From assembly GCA_016712985.1 (NCBI GenBank), contig JADJQA010000002.1:62001-126000 (forward strand): a stretch of 64,000 bases of DNA, read 5' to 3'. Below the pieces are notes generated by a model. That model worked only from the letters and a program-made list of their open reading frames with translations. It searched no databases and had not been told where the DNA came from. Position 1 is the stretch's first letter, and each line of letters begins with the position of its first letter. Origin of the DNA: Sulfuritalea sp. Its GTDB lineage: Bacteria; Pseudomonadota; Gammaproteobacteria; Burkholderiales; Rhodocyclaceae. The position numbers were made by a program, and so were the translations under genes. Of the stretch, positions 1 to 6,920 are shown one piece after another.

Positions 1-295
1 TGTCGGTGATTACGGTGCCCACCGGCATGCGCAGTTCCATGTCTGCCCCGCCCTTGCCGTAGCGGTCCGAGCCGTGGCCGTTCTCGCCCTTCTGGCCGCG
101 AAACACCCGGTTGTAACGGAAGTCGATCAGGGTGTTGAGGTTGCGGTCAGCGACGGCCCAGATGCTCGCACCCTTGCCGCCGTCGCCGCCGTCCGGCCCG
201 CCCAGGGGAATGTATTTCTCGCGGCGAAACGACACCGCGCCGTTGCCGCCGTCGCCGGCGAGAACTTCTATGCGCGCTTCGTCGAAGAATTTCAT
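1..295 (-). CDS. obgE: GTPase Obg, N-terminal part (runs off the window)
   Basis: This is the first ~98 codons of the ribosome-associated GTPase ObgE/CgtA, which acts in late 50S assembly and stress control. The Gly-rich Obg fold is clear: it opens MKFFDEARIEV, followed by AGDGGNGAVSFRREK, the GGPDGGDGG repeat and then NLNTLIDFRYNR. The G domain lies outside the window. The ATG at 293-295 is the standard family start. It follows rplU and rpmA on the same strand, the usual proteobacterial order, but a terminator hairpin separates it from rpmA. No defect is visible in the part shown. Confidence 0.95.
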   Translation of the reverse strand, partial: MKFFDEARIEVLAGDGGNGAVSFRREKYIPLGGPDGGDGGKGASIWAVADRNLNTLIDFRYNRVFRGQKGENGHGSDRYGKGGADMELRMPVGTVITD

Positions 296-326
296 GGGTC
301 TGGTATTGCATTCCGAGAATGGGACT

Positions 327-398
327 CCGTTCGGCCTGAGCTTGTCGAAGGTCTGTGGCTGATCGATTGGCGCAGTTCGACAGGCTCACTGCGAACGG
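327..398. repeat. REP-like inverted repeat pair between rpmA and obgE
   Basis: Two copies of one ~23-bp motif face each other: CCGTTCGGCCTGAGCTTGTC begins at 327 and its inverse, TTCGACAGGCTCACTGCG, begins at 376. They could fold into one long hairpin. Motifs of this kind are common extragenic palindromes in GC-rich proteobacteria. The position in a non-coding gap fits that, and no coding function is seen. Confidence 0.7.
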
Positions 399-432
399 TA
401 TCCGGTTTGGGGAAACCGCGCACCAAAAACGC

Positions 433-461
433 GAAAGCCCTATCGTCGCGATAGGGCTTTC
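433..461 (-). terminator. Rho-independent terminator after rpmA
   Basis: A perfect 13-bp stem (GAAAGCCCTATCG and its complement) closes a 3-base loop. On the minus strand it is followed by GCGTTTTTGG. It ends the rplU-rpmA transcript 19 bp after the rpmA stop and so separates obgE from the ribosomal protein genes. Confidence 0.85.
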
Positions 462-479
462 ATCTCGGGAAGGAGGAAC

Positions 480-743
480 CTAGGCGGCCGCCGGAACGAT
501 GCTGACGACGCGGCGCTTGGCCGGGCCCTTGATGGCGAACAGCACCTTGCCTTCGACCTTGGCAAACAGCGTGTGGTCCTTGCCCATGCCGACGTTGTCG
601 CCGGGATGGAACTCGGTGCCGCGCTGCCGCACGATGATGCTGCCGGCGGAAATCAGTTCACCGCCATAGCTCTTGACGCCAAGGCGTTTCGATTCCGAGT
701 CGCGGCCGTTGCGGGAACTGCCGCCTGCTTTTTTGTGTGCCAT
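480..743 (-). CDS. rpmA: 50S ribosomal protein L27
   Basis: The 87-residue product is full length for bacterial L27. It begins MAHKKAGGSSRNGRDSESK and contains the conserved RLGVKSYGG and GSIIVRQRGT blocks. L27 lies near the peptidyl-transferase centre, where its N-terminus contacts tRNA. A strong AGGAG ribosome-binding site precedes the ATG. It is 28 bp downstream of rplU and shares its transcript. The C-terminal tail ends in Ala residues, as in other betaproteobacteria. Confidence 0.97.
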   Translation of the reverse strand: MAHKKAGGSSRNGRDSESKRLGVKSYGGELISAGSIIVRQRGTEFHPGDNVGMGKDHTLFAKVEGKVLFAIKGPAKRRVVSIVPAAA

Positions 744-771
744 GTTCTAGCTCCTGGTTCTCTGGTCGGGC

Positions 772-1083
772 TCAGGCGGCGATGCCGCTGATCTCGATTT
801 CGGTGAAGTTCTGGCGATGGCCCTGGTGCTTCTGGTAGTGCTTGCGACGGCGCATCTTGAAAATCGTGACCTTCGGATGACGACCCTGGGCAATCACTTT
901 CGCGGTCACCTGGGCGCCGGCGAGCATGGGCGAACCGATCTTGACCGATTCGCCTTCGCCGACCATCAGAACCTGGTCGAGAGTGATTTCAGTGCCTACA
1001 TCAGCCGGTATCTGTTCTACTTTAAGTTTTTCGCCAGCTGCAACGCGATACTGCTTGCCGCCGGTTTTTATGACCGCATACAT
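772..1083 (-). CDS. rplU: 50S ribosomal protein L21
   Basis: The 103-residue product is L21, a 23S rRNA-binding protein of the large subunit. It opens MYAVIKTGGKQYRV and carries the family KMRRRKHYQKHQGHRQ block near the C-terminus. I chose the ATG at 1081-1083 rather than the in-frame TTG 15 bases upstream, because GGAG lies 9 bases before this ATG and the family begins at MYAV. It heads the rplU-rpmA unit, and a near-consensus promoter lies 40-68 bp upstream. Confidence 0.97.
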   Translation of the reverse strand: MYAVIKTGGKQYRVAAGEKLKVEQIPADVGTEITLDQVLMVGEGESVKIGSPMLAGAQVTAKVIAQGRHPKVTIFKMRRRKHYQKHQGHRQNFTEIEISGIAA

Positions 1084-1122
1084 GATGGGAGACTCCAAGT
1101 GGGATGACGCAGAGAACCGTGC

Positions 1123-1151
1123 AGTATATAGAGTGCCGGGCCGCCGGTCAA
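1123..1151 (-). promoter_or_regulatory. sigma-70 promoter of rplU-rpmA
   Basis: On the minus strand, TTGACC (1146-1151), a 17-bp spacer and TATACT (1123-1128) form a near-consensus sigma-70 promoter, with rplU starting 40 bp downstream of the -10. The terminal repeat of the ISKra4 element starts only 19 bp upstream of the -35, so the promoter core survived the insertion but anything further upstream was displaced. Confidence 0.8.
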
Positions 1152-1158
1152 ACCGAAT

Positions 1159-2250
1159 TCAGGGGACGCGTGCAATTGAAACTGTTGGTCCAGGTTCAAG
1201 CGGCCAGGCATCCCAATAATAGTCCCAGCGATTGTTAGCGCGGGCGGTTCGAAGGTTGAGCATGGCTTGAGCATTGTCTTTGAGCCACCAGGCGCCGGGA
1301 AGTTTGAGTCGTTTCTGGATGACGTAGCGATGAGCGCTTTCGACCTCGCCGGAACCGATCGGCAAATTGGCGGCGATGGCCTCCTGGTAATTGAACTGGC
1401 CGGGACGGTTGGTGATATACCGGAAGCACTGACGAACCGGCGCCTCGTTGGAGGGGATGGAATCCGCCTCCTGGAAAGGTAACAACGTCGCCATTAGCGC
1501 CGACAGTTGGTCTGTCTTCAGGTGCTCCTTCTGGAGCACCATCCAACTCTCGGCGTGTTCCCCGCCGCAGACTTTGGCCGCTGCCGCCAGGTAGTCGCTA
1601 ACATGGAAGAAATCAATCAGGTAGCTACCCTGGGTACCGAACTGCTGCTCAATCTGTTCGGCAATCCAGGTCGCACCATCGCCCAAGCCATGAACTCGGC
1701 TGCGCGCATTCAATCCTGCCGCCAGCGCCAGTCGCTTCAGGTCGGCACCTGCAGCGGCGGCATCGCCCAGGGTCACGGCAAACACGGGCTTAACTTCGTC
1801 GGCGCGTCTTACCAAACCGAGTTTGGCTTCTTTCCACAGCAACTTCCGGGTCTTACGCAAGTCCGTGACGCCCTCGGCGGTTCCCGTCTCGACCAAGGGA
1901 ATCATGCTGCCATCCATTTCCACCACCAGGGTCAGCGGCTCCGCCGTGGGCCGGATTACCGGCGTCATGACCGTTTCGGTGACGGCTCGCGCATGCTTCT
2001 CGGTGATGGTCGTTGCCGCGCTCTCCGACAGAGCAATTCCGTAGTGTTCCTTGAGTTTGCCGGGCACCTGTCCAAACGCGTTATCCACCCCGAAGTCCGT
2101 GATCACGCGTTGCAGCGGTAGCGAGTAGCCCCGACAGCAAATCTCCGCCGCCGCCAGAAACGGCCGCTTCAACTTGCCATCCAACTTCTCCAGGTAGGTC
2201 TGCTCCGTGACCTCAATCTGACCGAACGTGCTGTACCAGTGAAGTTTTTT
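1159..2250 (-). CDS. ISKra4-family transposase, C-terminal reading frame
   Basis: This is the main catalytic part of an ISKra4-type transposase, which moves the element by a DDE mechanism. Family blocks seen are HWYSTFGQIEVTEQTY just after the frame opens, VEMDGSM, GDGATWIAEQIEQQFG, LIDFFHVSDYL and, near the end, LPIGSGEVESAHRYVIQKRL. The frame is open from 2250 and has no good start codon of its own before a TTG near 2184. It joins the upstream frame (2213-2563) at a run of eight A on the coding strand, offset by +1. The stop lies about 11 bp outside the terminal inverted repeat, so the C-terminus is read through that repeat. Confidence 0.85.
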   Translation of the reverse strand, partial: KKLHWYSTFGQIEVTEQTYLEKLDGKLKRPFLAAAEICCRGYSLPLQRVITDFGVDNAFGQVPGKLKEHYGIALSESAATTITEKHARAVTETVMTPVIRPTAEPLTLVVEMDGSMIPLVETGTAEGVTDLRKTRKLLWKEAKLGLVRRADEVKPVFAVTLGDAAAAGADLKRLALAAGLNARSRVHGLGDGATWIAEQIEQQFGTQGSYLIDFFHVSDYLAAAAKVCGGEHAESWMVLQKEHLKTDQLSALMATLLPFQEADSIPSNEAPVRQCFRYITNRPGQFNYQEAIAANLPIGSGEVESAHRYVIQKRLKLPGAWWLKDNAQAMLNLRTARANNRWDYYWDAWPLEPGPTVSIARVP

Positions 2251-2563
2251 TTACCTGTCGGACGACATTTCCGCTGGCCTCCAGTCCTCGCGCTTCCTGT
2301 TCCGCCAACATTTGGCCCCACCCCTGCAGAACCTCCTGTCCCATCATCCGCAATTCGTCGATTGCCCGTCGTTCGGCGTCTGCCGCCCGCCGCACATCCC
2401 CAGACGCGTTTTCCACCACATCCAGCAATCTCGCCATTCGCGCCTTCAGCACCGGGTGACGCTCCAGCCGCTTCGCAATCTCTTCCGTTCCTTTCGCCCC
2501 AACTTCTCCCCGATGAATCATTTCCGCCTCCTGAAGGTCATTTACCTTTCCAGATTTCGGCAT
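2213..2563 (-). CDS. ISKra4-family transposase, N-terminal reading frame
   Basis: This 116-residue frame encodes the N-terminal region of the transposase. It is rich in charged helix (AERRAIDELRMMGQEVLQGW) and starts MPKSGKVNDLQ. Its last coherent codons are QVKK, after which the family sequence continues in the C-terminal frame. The two frames overlap by 38 bases around an A8 run. Translation of a full transposase would need a +1 shift, or slippage that removes one A. Some IS families use such frameshifting, but here it could equally be a mutation or a read error. Confidence 0.75.
   Translation of the reverse strand: MPKSGKVNDLQEAEMIHRGEVGAKGTEEIAKRLERHPVLKARMARLLDVVENASGDVRRAADAERRAIDELRMMGQEVLQGWGQMLAEQEARGLEASGNVVRQVKKTSLVQHVRSD
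2245..2252 (-). other. A8 homopolymer at the transposase frame junction
   Basis: The coding strand reads GTAAAAAAAACTTC. The upstream frame uses AAA AAA ACT, while the downstream frame resumes as AAA AAA CTT CAC TGG. Deleting one A would join both halves into a single open frame. This makes it a candidate transcriptional-slippage or +1 recoding site. It does not match a classical -1 heptamer for these frames, because the -1 frame soon meets a stop. Confidence 0.5.
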
Positions 2564-2795
2564 AACCTTTCTCTTTCTTTAGCCTCCGCTAGCTTTACCC
2601 CTCTGTTCGACCGTTCCACGTCCATTGACCAACAGTTTCAATTGCACCCCGCCTCGGGATCCTCCTCAGTCAGCCCGTGTCGATGTTCGCTTGGCGGGAA
2701 CTATGGATACGCAATTATCCCGCCCATCAGGCTGTGAGGATTTCAGTCGCGAGATGCTGGGGCTTCGCCCGCTTGACTGATCTACAATGGACGCC

Positions 2796-2970
2796 ATGCG
2801 AACGACCTATTACGACGAGGACGACATTCTGGTCATCCATCTCTCGGACAAACCCGTAAGTCGCGAGGTTTCGCAGGACTGGAACACCCATATCAGCTTT
2901 GCTGCGGATGGCACGACCGTGGAGATCGTGCTGCTGGATGCCAAACAAAACGGGGCCTACCCTGTCAACG
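2796..2970 (+). pseudogene. DUF2283-like protein, C-terminally truncated
   Basis: The frame starts MRTTYYDEDDILVIHLSDKP and continues to VEIVLLDAKQNGAYPV, which matches the short DUF2283 fold (usually 60-75 residues). After about codon 58 the similarity stops and the frame runs on without sense. DUF2283 genes often sit next to TA-type genes, and this copy is followed at once by an antiparallel acetyltransferase fragment, so its end was probably lost in a rearrangement. The domain assignment is from memory of family motifs. Confidence 0.6.
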
Positions 2971-2978
2971 GTGGAACA

Positions 2979-3156
2979 CGCCATCGCCGCCTGAGTCGAT
3001 CTCCGCGGACAGGCGAGAGCATCGGTACAGCGCATCCATCGGGAGCAACTTGCCAAGCCCCTTGCCCTGCTGCCGCCGATCGACGCCCAAGCGAGCCAGG
3101 CGAGCCGCTGGTACCAGCGAGCGCCGAGCGCCCGGCCGGCTTCGCCCACCATGCAC
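2979..3156 (-). pseudogene. GNAT acetyltransferase toxin fragment (TacT/AtaT-like)
   Basis: On the minus strand the frame reads LARLGVDRRQQGKGLGKLL followed by MDALYRCSRLSAEI. This is the acetyl-CoA-binding Q/R-x-x-G-x-G/A core of small GNAT toxins, which acetylate charged tRNA. After SAEI the family sequence moves to another frame (AAMAC..VD), so there is at least one frameshift. The N-terminal half and the C-terminal tail are missing, and no DUF1778-type antitoxin is seen beside it. It is a fossil of a TA pair. Confidence 0.65.
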
Positions 3157-3222
3157 GAGCCCGACGAAATCGCGACTTGGACGCCTTTACGCTACACTTC
3201 TGCCGCCAAGGAGAATCGCATC

Positions 3223-3470
3223 ATGACGGAAAAATGTCGAAAACCTTATCCTCGAACACTTGAAAGCCTTGCGCAACGAATTGCGCGACTTTCGCGCCGA
3301 TACCTCCGACAACTTCATGGGAAGGCTGCCTGCAGTCCCCTCGAGGAACGCCTGAGCCTCGCGGAAAAGGGGATCGCCAACATCCACGGCGATCATGCGC
3401 GATTCAGGCCTCGACGAAGGCGACCGACCGAACGCCGAGAAGCGGGCGGACCCAACCAGCCGGCCGGGCC
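3223..3470 (+). pseudogene. Small coiled-coil protein, multiply frameshifted
   Basis: There is a good AAGGAG site before the ATG at 3223. The intact reading would be MTENVENLILEHLKALRNEL, then SLEERLSLAEKGIANIHGD, then LDEGDR, a short coiled-coil protein often found among TA genes. These blocks now lie in three different frames. The first shift is one extra A in an A5 run at codon 4. The function of this family is unknown to me. Confidence 0.55.
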
Positions 3471-3651
3471 AAGGCGCCGGCCCGCCGGCGGCGCGCGAAG
3501 CCACCAGCAATACGCACGCGCGAAGAGCAGCGCGAACGCCGCGAGCCCGGCGTGGCGCGACGGGCGGGCTGTGCCCGGCGCGAGCGGCGGCTCGGAGTCG
3601 GGAGGCGGCGGCGATGTCGAACCGCCCAAATGCCACGCATAGTCTGCTCGG

Positions 3652-3740
3652 ACAACGCGCTACATGGCGCGCTATCGCGTCGCGGGTGACAGCGTAACGA
3701 TCCTGGCCGTGCGCCACCAGAAAGAAGCTGCATTTTTGCG
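3652..3740 (+). pseudogene. ParE/RelE-type toxin, C-terminal fragment
   Basis: The frame encodes RYMARYRVAGDSVTILAVRH followed by QKEA, the last beta-strands of ParE-type toxins (usual form YxARYRV..D.V.IL.V.H..EA). Only about 28 codons are recognisable. Upstream lies a GC-rich stretch (3480-3640) with no recognisable protein. Downstream, a ParD-like tail follows, which reverses the normal parD-parE order, so the locus was rearranged. Confidence 0.6.
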
Positions 3741-3751
3741 GGGCCGGCTGT

Positions 3752-3907
3752 TGCAATCGAGATCTGATTCGGAAGGATCAGGCCGAGGAAGCCAAGAACC
3801 GTCTGCGGGCTTTGATCGAGGAAGGTTTGGCGTCCGGTCCGACGCTTCCGCTTACGCGGGCGGACGAAGACGAGTTGCTCGCCATCGCACGCGGCGAGAT
3901 CGATTGA
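3752..3907 (+). pseudogene. ParD-type antitoxin, C-terminal half
   Basis: The frame reads RDLIRKDQAEEAKNRLRALI and then EEGLASGPTLPLTRADEDEL, ending at the TGA at 3905-3907. The RDLIR.DQ....LRALIEEGLASG block is the C-terminal, toxin-binding half of ParD-type antitoxins. The ribbon-helix-helix N-terminus is absent. It lies directly behind the ParE tail. Confidence 0.65.
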
Positions 3908-3964
3908 AACACGCGCGTCTTCGCCCGCAAGCCATTGTGGTCTGTCCCGCAATGTTTCGCAGCG

Positions 3965-4230
3965 CTATGCGCCGACCTGGCTAAGCAGCGGAAAGCGCTT
4001 CGATGCCGTATGGACTCGACTGCAAGGTCGACGTCCAGCTCAGGCCAGTAAAGGTGATTCGGAGATGGGAGTTCGACATGCAGAATTTGCCTACCGCCGC
4101 ATCACGGAACCATGGAAATTCCGAGAACGGCAGGAAAGTTTTCATCAGTCAGCAAGACCCAGAAGCCATGCCGGGAGATGTTGGTTACTTCAACGGGAGA
4201 AATGCTTGCGCCGTGCGCTGCGAATGTCAT
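3965..4230 (-). pseudogene. DUF2442 protein, frameshifted
   Basis: The minus strand starts MTFAAHGASISPVEVTNISR then HGFWVLL, switches frame to FPWFRDAAVGK, then to LPSPNHLYWPELDVDLAVES, and ends RFPLLSQVGA-stop at 3965. Together these reconstruct a complete DUF2442 protein of about 88 residues broken by about three indels. It overlaps the end of the DUF4160 gene by about 40 bases, the usual arrangement of this two-gene unit. A TA-like role has been suggested for such pairs, and that is inference here. Confidence 0.7.
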
Positions 4231-4429
4231 TTTCATGCTCCTGAACGAGGTAAAGGGCTTCGTTGATCTCCCGCCGAGACAGGCCGGCGTGCTGCGCCAG
4301 CGCAACAGTCGGCTCAAGCCAGAACTTGGCCTCGCCGTTTTGGCCTTGAACATGCACATGCATTCTCGGCTCCTCTCGCGAGAAGAAGTAAAAGCGAAAG
4401 CCACCCTCACGAAAAATTGTTGGAGTCAT
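4190..4429 (-). CDS. DUF4160 domain protein
   Basis: The 79-residue product reads MTPTIFREGGFRFYFFSREE, then PRMHVHVQGQNGEAKFWLEP, and ends in a helix with LSRREINEALYLVQEHEND. This is the typical DUF4160 pattern (R..G.RF.F.S.E...HvHV...GEAKFWLEP). It appears intact. I chose the Met at 4427-4429 because the family begins close to the MPT-I motif; two Met codons upstream are possible. It is co-oriented with, and overlaps, the broken DUF2442 gene. The molecular function is unknown. Confidence 0.75.
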   Translation of the reverse strand: MTPTIFREGGFRFYFFSREEPRMHVHVQGQNGEAKFWLEPTVALAQHAGLSRREINEALYLVQEHENDIRSARRKHFSR

Positions 4430-4717
4430 GGTCAAAATCATACGCGCCAAGTCCCTCTGCGCCTACCTGCCCGTCTTGTACCCCGTTCAGCGAACGTTTC
4501 CAAAGGGATGCAACGCGCTGGCCCCGACGGTACGGCAAGGCTTGTTGCGGGAAAACCACAAAACGCCTCGTCGGTTGCGCGAAAAGCCAGCCAGTGATTG
4601 CCTGGTGCCGCCGGCAAAGGCAGAATGCTCCCAGCTTCCCGGATTCGGGTAGTGGCAGCGCGCAATGACTGACTATTTGGCGTTACTGCAAACCGTCTAA
4701 ACCTATTGGAGAAATTC

Positions 4718-5861
4718 ATGCAAAAGAAAGTTATCGCTCTCGCCGTCGCTGGCCTCGTTTCCGGTTCTGCTTTCGCACAATCGAACGTGACCATCTACGG
4801 TCTTGTTGATGTGGGCGTTACCTACGTCACCGCCGACGGCAAGAATTCAGGCTGGGCCATTGACAATGGTCTGCTGTCCGGTTCGCGCCTTGGCTTCAAG
4901 GGTCAGGAAGATCTGGGCAATGGCCTGAAGGCTATCTTTACGCTGGAATACATGTTGCAGCCCGATGCCAATACCGGCGTTGGCGCCGCCGGTGCCTTGG
5001 ACTGGTTCGGCGAGCCGTCAGACGTATGCTGGCCTCAGCTCAGACAAGTGGGGTACTGTCGTTGCCGGTCGTCTCCAGGGTGCCGGGTACAATTTTACCT
5101 GCGCGTTCAACGGCCCGTTTGCTGGCAGTGCGTTTGATACCATCGGCAAGCTTGGTCTCGCGACGACTCTCTCCTGCGGAACGGGTGGCCGTCACAACGA
5201 CGCTGTCGCCTACGTTTCGCCGAACTTCAGCGGCTTCTCGTTTGAATACAACCACGCGCGCGTGACCGAAGAAGCGACTCGCGGCGTTGCCATTGCGTCT
5301 CCTGCTGTTGGCGCCAATGACATGACCGACGATAACTACGCCAATAACTTCGGCTTGAACTATGCCAACGGCCCGTTGAAGATTGGTGGTGTTTACGCTG
5401 CAATCTCGCGCCGTGCCAACAATGGCAATACAGGCGCGGGCTACACTGGAACCGACAACGATATCGATGAATGGGGTCTGGGCGCCAGTTATGACTTCGG
5501 GGTTGCGAAGATCTATGGCTCGTGGCAAAACCAGGATGGGGACAACACACTCCTGCCGCCAGCGGCGACAAGTATTCGCTCGGCGTTACCGTCCCTGTCT
5601 TGTCAAAAGGCGCGGTTTCTCTGGGCTATGCCAAGTCGAGCGTGGATGTAGGTAATCCCGACGCGGACGCGTGGGCGTTGCTCTTCACATATGACCTGTC
5701 CAAGCGCACGACCTCTGTACACTGGCTACACTGCTCTGAGCAACGACGGTGCTGCTGGTCGCGGTATCGTTACTGCTACTACGGCGAGTAACGGTATCGG
5801 TCAGCCGATGATTGGTGGCGACGCTTCGGTTTTTGCCGCTGGTATTCGTCACTCGTTCTAA
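4718..5861 (+). pseudogene. General (Omp32-type) porin, frameshifted
   Basis: This is a trimeric outer-membrane porin of the betaproteobacterial Porin_4 type. It has an SD (GGAG) before MQKKVIALAVAGLVSGSAFA, a clear signal peptide cut before QSNVTIYGLVDVGV. It ends GGDASVFAAGIRHSF, with the C-terminal Phe used for Bam recognition. Three single-base frame changes interrupt it near 5010 (+1), 5570 (-1) and 5715 (+1). Corrected, the protein would be about 380 residues, normal for the family. A strong terminator follows at 5891. It could be a phase-variable or dead gene, or carry read errors. Confidence 0.85.
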
Positions 5862-5890
5862 TATCGCCTAACCGCGTTATTTGAATTGGA

Positions 5891-5920
5891 AACGGGCGCT
5901 TCGGCGCCCGTTTTTTTTTT
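5891..5920 (+). terminator. Porin terminator
   Basis: The stem AACGGGCGC with a TTCG loop and its complement is followed by ten T residues, 30 bases after the porin stop. It marks the end of the porin transcript and the left edge of the DUF1640 repeat array. Confidence 0.92.
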
Positions 5921-5936
5921 CTGGTAGGGTGCCCTC

Positions 5937-6195
5937 ATGACAACGATCGCCTTCGATACCCTCAAGTTTGTCGAGAAGCCACGAGCCAGGTGCCCGCGGC
6001 TCAGGCGAAGGTTGAAGCCGAGGCTTTGTGTCCGCCTTGGCGTAGGCCATGGATTCGCAATTGGCAACAAAGACGGATATCTCGGAGTTGAAAACCGAGT
6101 TGTCGCTCTTGAAGGGCGAGGTCGGCAGCATCAAATGGATGATGGGCGTTCTCATTGCCCCGGCCATCGCCAACGTCGCCAAGCAGTTCTTCTGA
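5937..6195 (+). pseudogene. DUF1640 coiled-coil protein, copy A (indels plus amber codon)
   Basis: It starts MTTIAFDTLKFVEK, then loses frame through indels relative to copy C. It recovers the coiled-coil tail, a MDSQLATKTDISELKTEL block and a C-terminal membrane segment ending IANVAKQFF. It carries the same TAG codon before GCC ATG GAT as copy C, and it is 5 bp shorter than copy C. DUF1640 proteins are small coiled-coil membrane proteins related to mitochondrial CCDC90/MCUR1; the bacterial function is unclear. Confidence 0.65.
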
Positions 6196-6356
6196 TCGTC
6201 CCTGCAGCAACCTAGGAAACAGGGATGGGGCCACGGTTTTCCCTCACCGCGAAGGTGACATTGCCCCATGGAGCGCCCCGCTGTCCCGCCCGCGCCGACC
6301 TACCGCAGGCAGGGCTGTCGATGCCCGTGCCGAGAACTTCGCCACAAAAAGCGGAA

Positions 6357-6446
6357 TCAAGCGGCCTTGACGGCAAACTCCATGGCGGATGGGTTTTGCA
6401 CGCGCCGGCTGGCGTCCAGGATCTCCAAGGCGATGCCGTGCCTGAA
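6357..6446 (-). pseudogene. DUF2283-like C-terminal fragment, copy 1
   Basis: The last 30 codons on the minus strand include GIALEILDASRRVQNPSAM and end EFAVKAA-stop. This resembles the C-terminus of DUF2283 proteins (G.E.LDAS.R...P.A..). The N-terminal half is missing. The same 90-bp tail recurs at 7358-7447, so it was truncated before the module duplicated. Confidence 0.5.
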
Positions 6447-6500
6447 CCGATTAAAGGGGCCAGGCTCGAATTAATCCTGGCTCTCCCAAGCCGCAATGCA

Positions 6501-6528
6501 AACGGCCGCCTTCGGGTGGCCGTTTTTT
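6501..6528 (+). terminator. Terminator upstream of DUF1640 copy B
   Basis: The stem AACGGCCGCC, a TTCG loop and the complement GGTGGCCGTT are followed by a T run. The flanking sequence (a GGGGCCA..CGAATTA..CCTGGCT block, the hairpin and CTGGTAG) is repeated around 6828-6910. Confidence 0.8.
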
Positions 6529-6557
6529 CTGGTAGAGTCGCTCCCGAGGGAGTTGCC

Positions 6558-6803
6558 ATGGTCACGATCGCATTCGATACACACAGATTTGTCCGCAAAC
6601 TGCAGGAGGCGGGTTTCGACCAGAAGCAGGCCGAAGGCTTGACCGAGGCAATGCGGAGTGCGATCGAGGAAACCGAACTCGTTACGCGCAAGGATCTGCA
6701 AATTGAACTTGCACCGGTCAAGGCCGATTTGAATCTGTTGAAATGGATGATGGGAGCGCTCATAGCCCTTGCCATCGCCAACTTTTCAAAGCAGTTCTTC
6801 TGA
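6558..6803 (+). CDS. DUF1640 coiled-coil protein, copy B (intact)
   Basis: The 81-residue product begins MVTIAFDTHRFVRKLQEAGF and continues DQKQAEGLTEAMRSAIEE. A short coiled coil (TRKDLQIELAPVKADL) follows, then one C-terminal membrane helix, MMGALIALAIANFSKQFF. This is the standard DUF1640 layout, in a compact form. A GAGGGAG ribosome-binding site precedes the ATG. It is the only copy of the three with an uninterrupted frame. It has its own upstream and downstream hairpins, so it is probably a single-gene unit. Confidence 0.75.
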   Translation: MVTIAFDTHRFVRKLQEAGFDQKQAEGLTEAMRSAIEETELVTRKDLQIELAPVKADLNLLKWMMGALIALAIANFSKQFF

Positions 6804-6875
6804 ACGCGAGCAATTAAAGGGCCAATTAAAGGGGCCAAGCACGAATTATTCCTGGCTTTCCAAATCTGCAACGCA

Positions 6876-6904
6876 AGCGGCCACCTTCGCGTGGCCGTTT
6901 TTTT
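6876..6904 (+). terminator. Terminator downstream of DUF1640 copy B
   Basis: The hairpin CGGCCAC..GTGGCCG has a CTTCGC loop and is followed by a T run, 73 bases after the copy B stop. It is a diverged repeat of the 6501 hairpin and directly precedes the second long repeat. Confidence 0.78.
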
Positions 6905-6920
6905 CTGGTAGAGCGCCCTC

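Larger units (their letters stand above)
1170..2647 (-). mobile_element. ISKra4-type insertion sequence
   Basis: The element is about 1.48 kb and is bounded by 21-bp perfect terminal inverted repeats at 1170-1190 and 2627-2647 (core TGCAATTGAAACTGTTGG). It carries two overlapping frames of one transposase on the minus strand. No clear target-site duplication is visible directly outside the repeats. The low level of decay suggests a recent arrival. It lies between the rplU promoter and a zone of gene remnants. Confidence 0.82.
5921..6446. repeat. Long direct repeat, copy 1 (DUF1640 plus DUF2283-tail module)
   Basis: This module begins CTGGTAG, carries a DUF1640 reading frame on the plus strand, then about 160 bp of unknown sequence, then a short DUF2283-like tail on the minus strand. 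It recurs at 6905-7447 with high identity and small indels; copy 1 is 17 bp shorter. The spacing between copies is about 984 bp. Confidence 0.85.

Noticed and set aside
3480..3640. GC-rich frame resembling an Arg/Ala-rich protein
   Set aside because: All frames are low-complexity and none matches a family. It is probably non-coding sequence between two TA relics.
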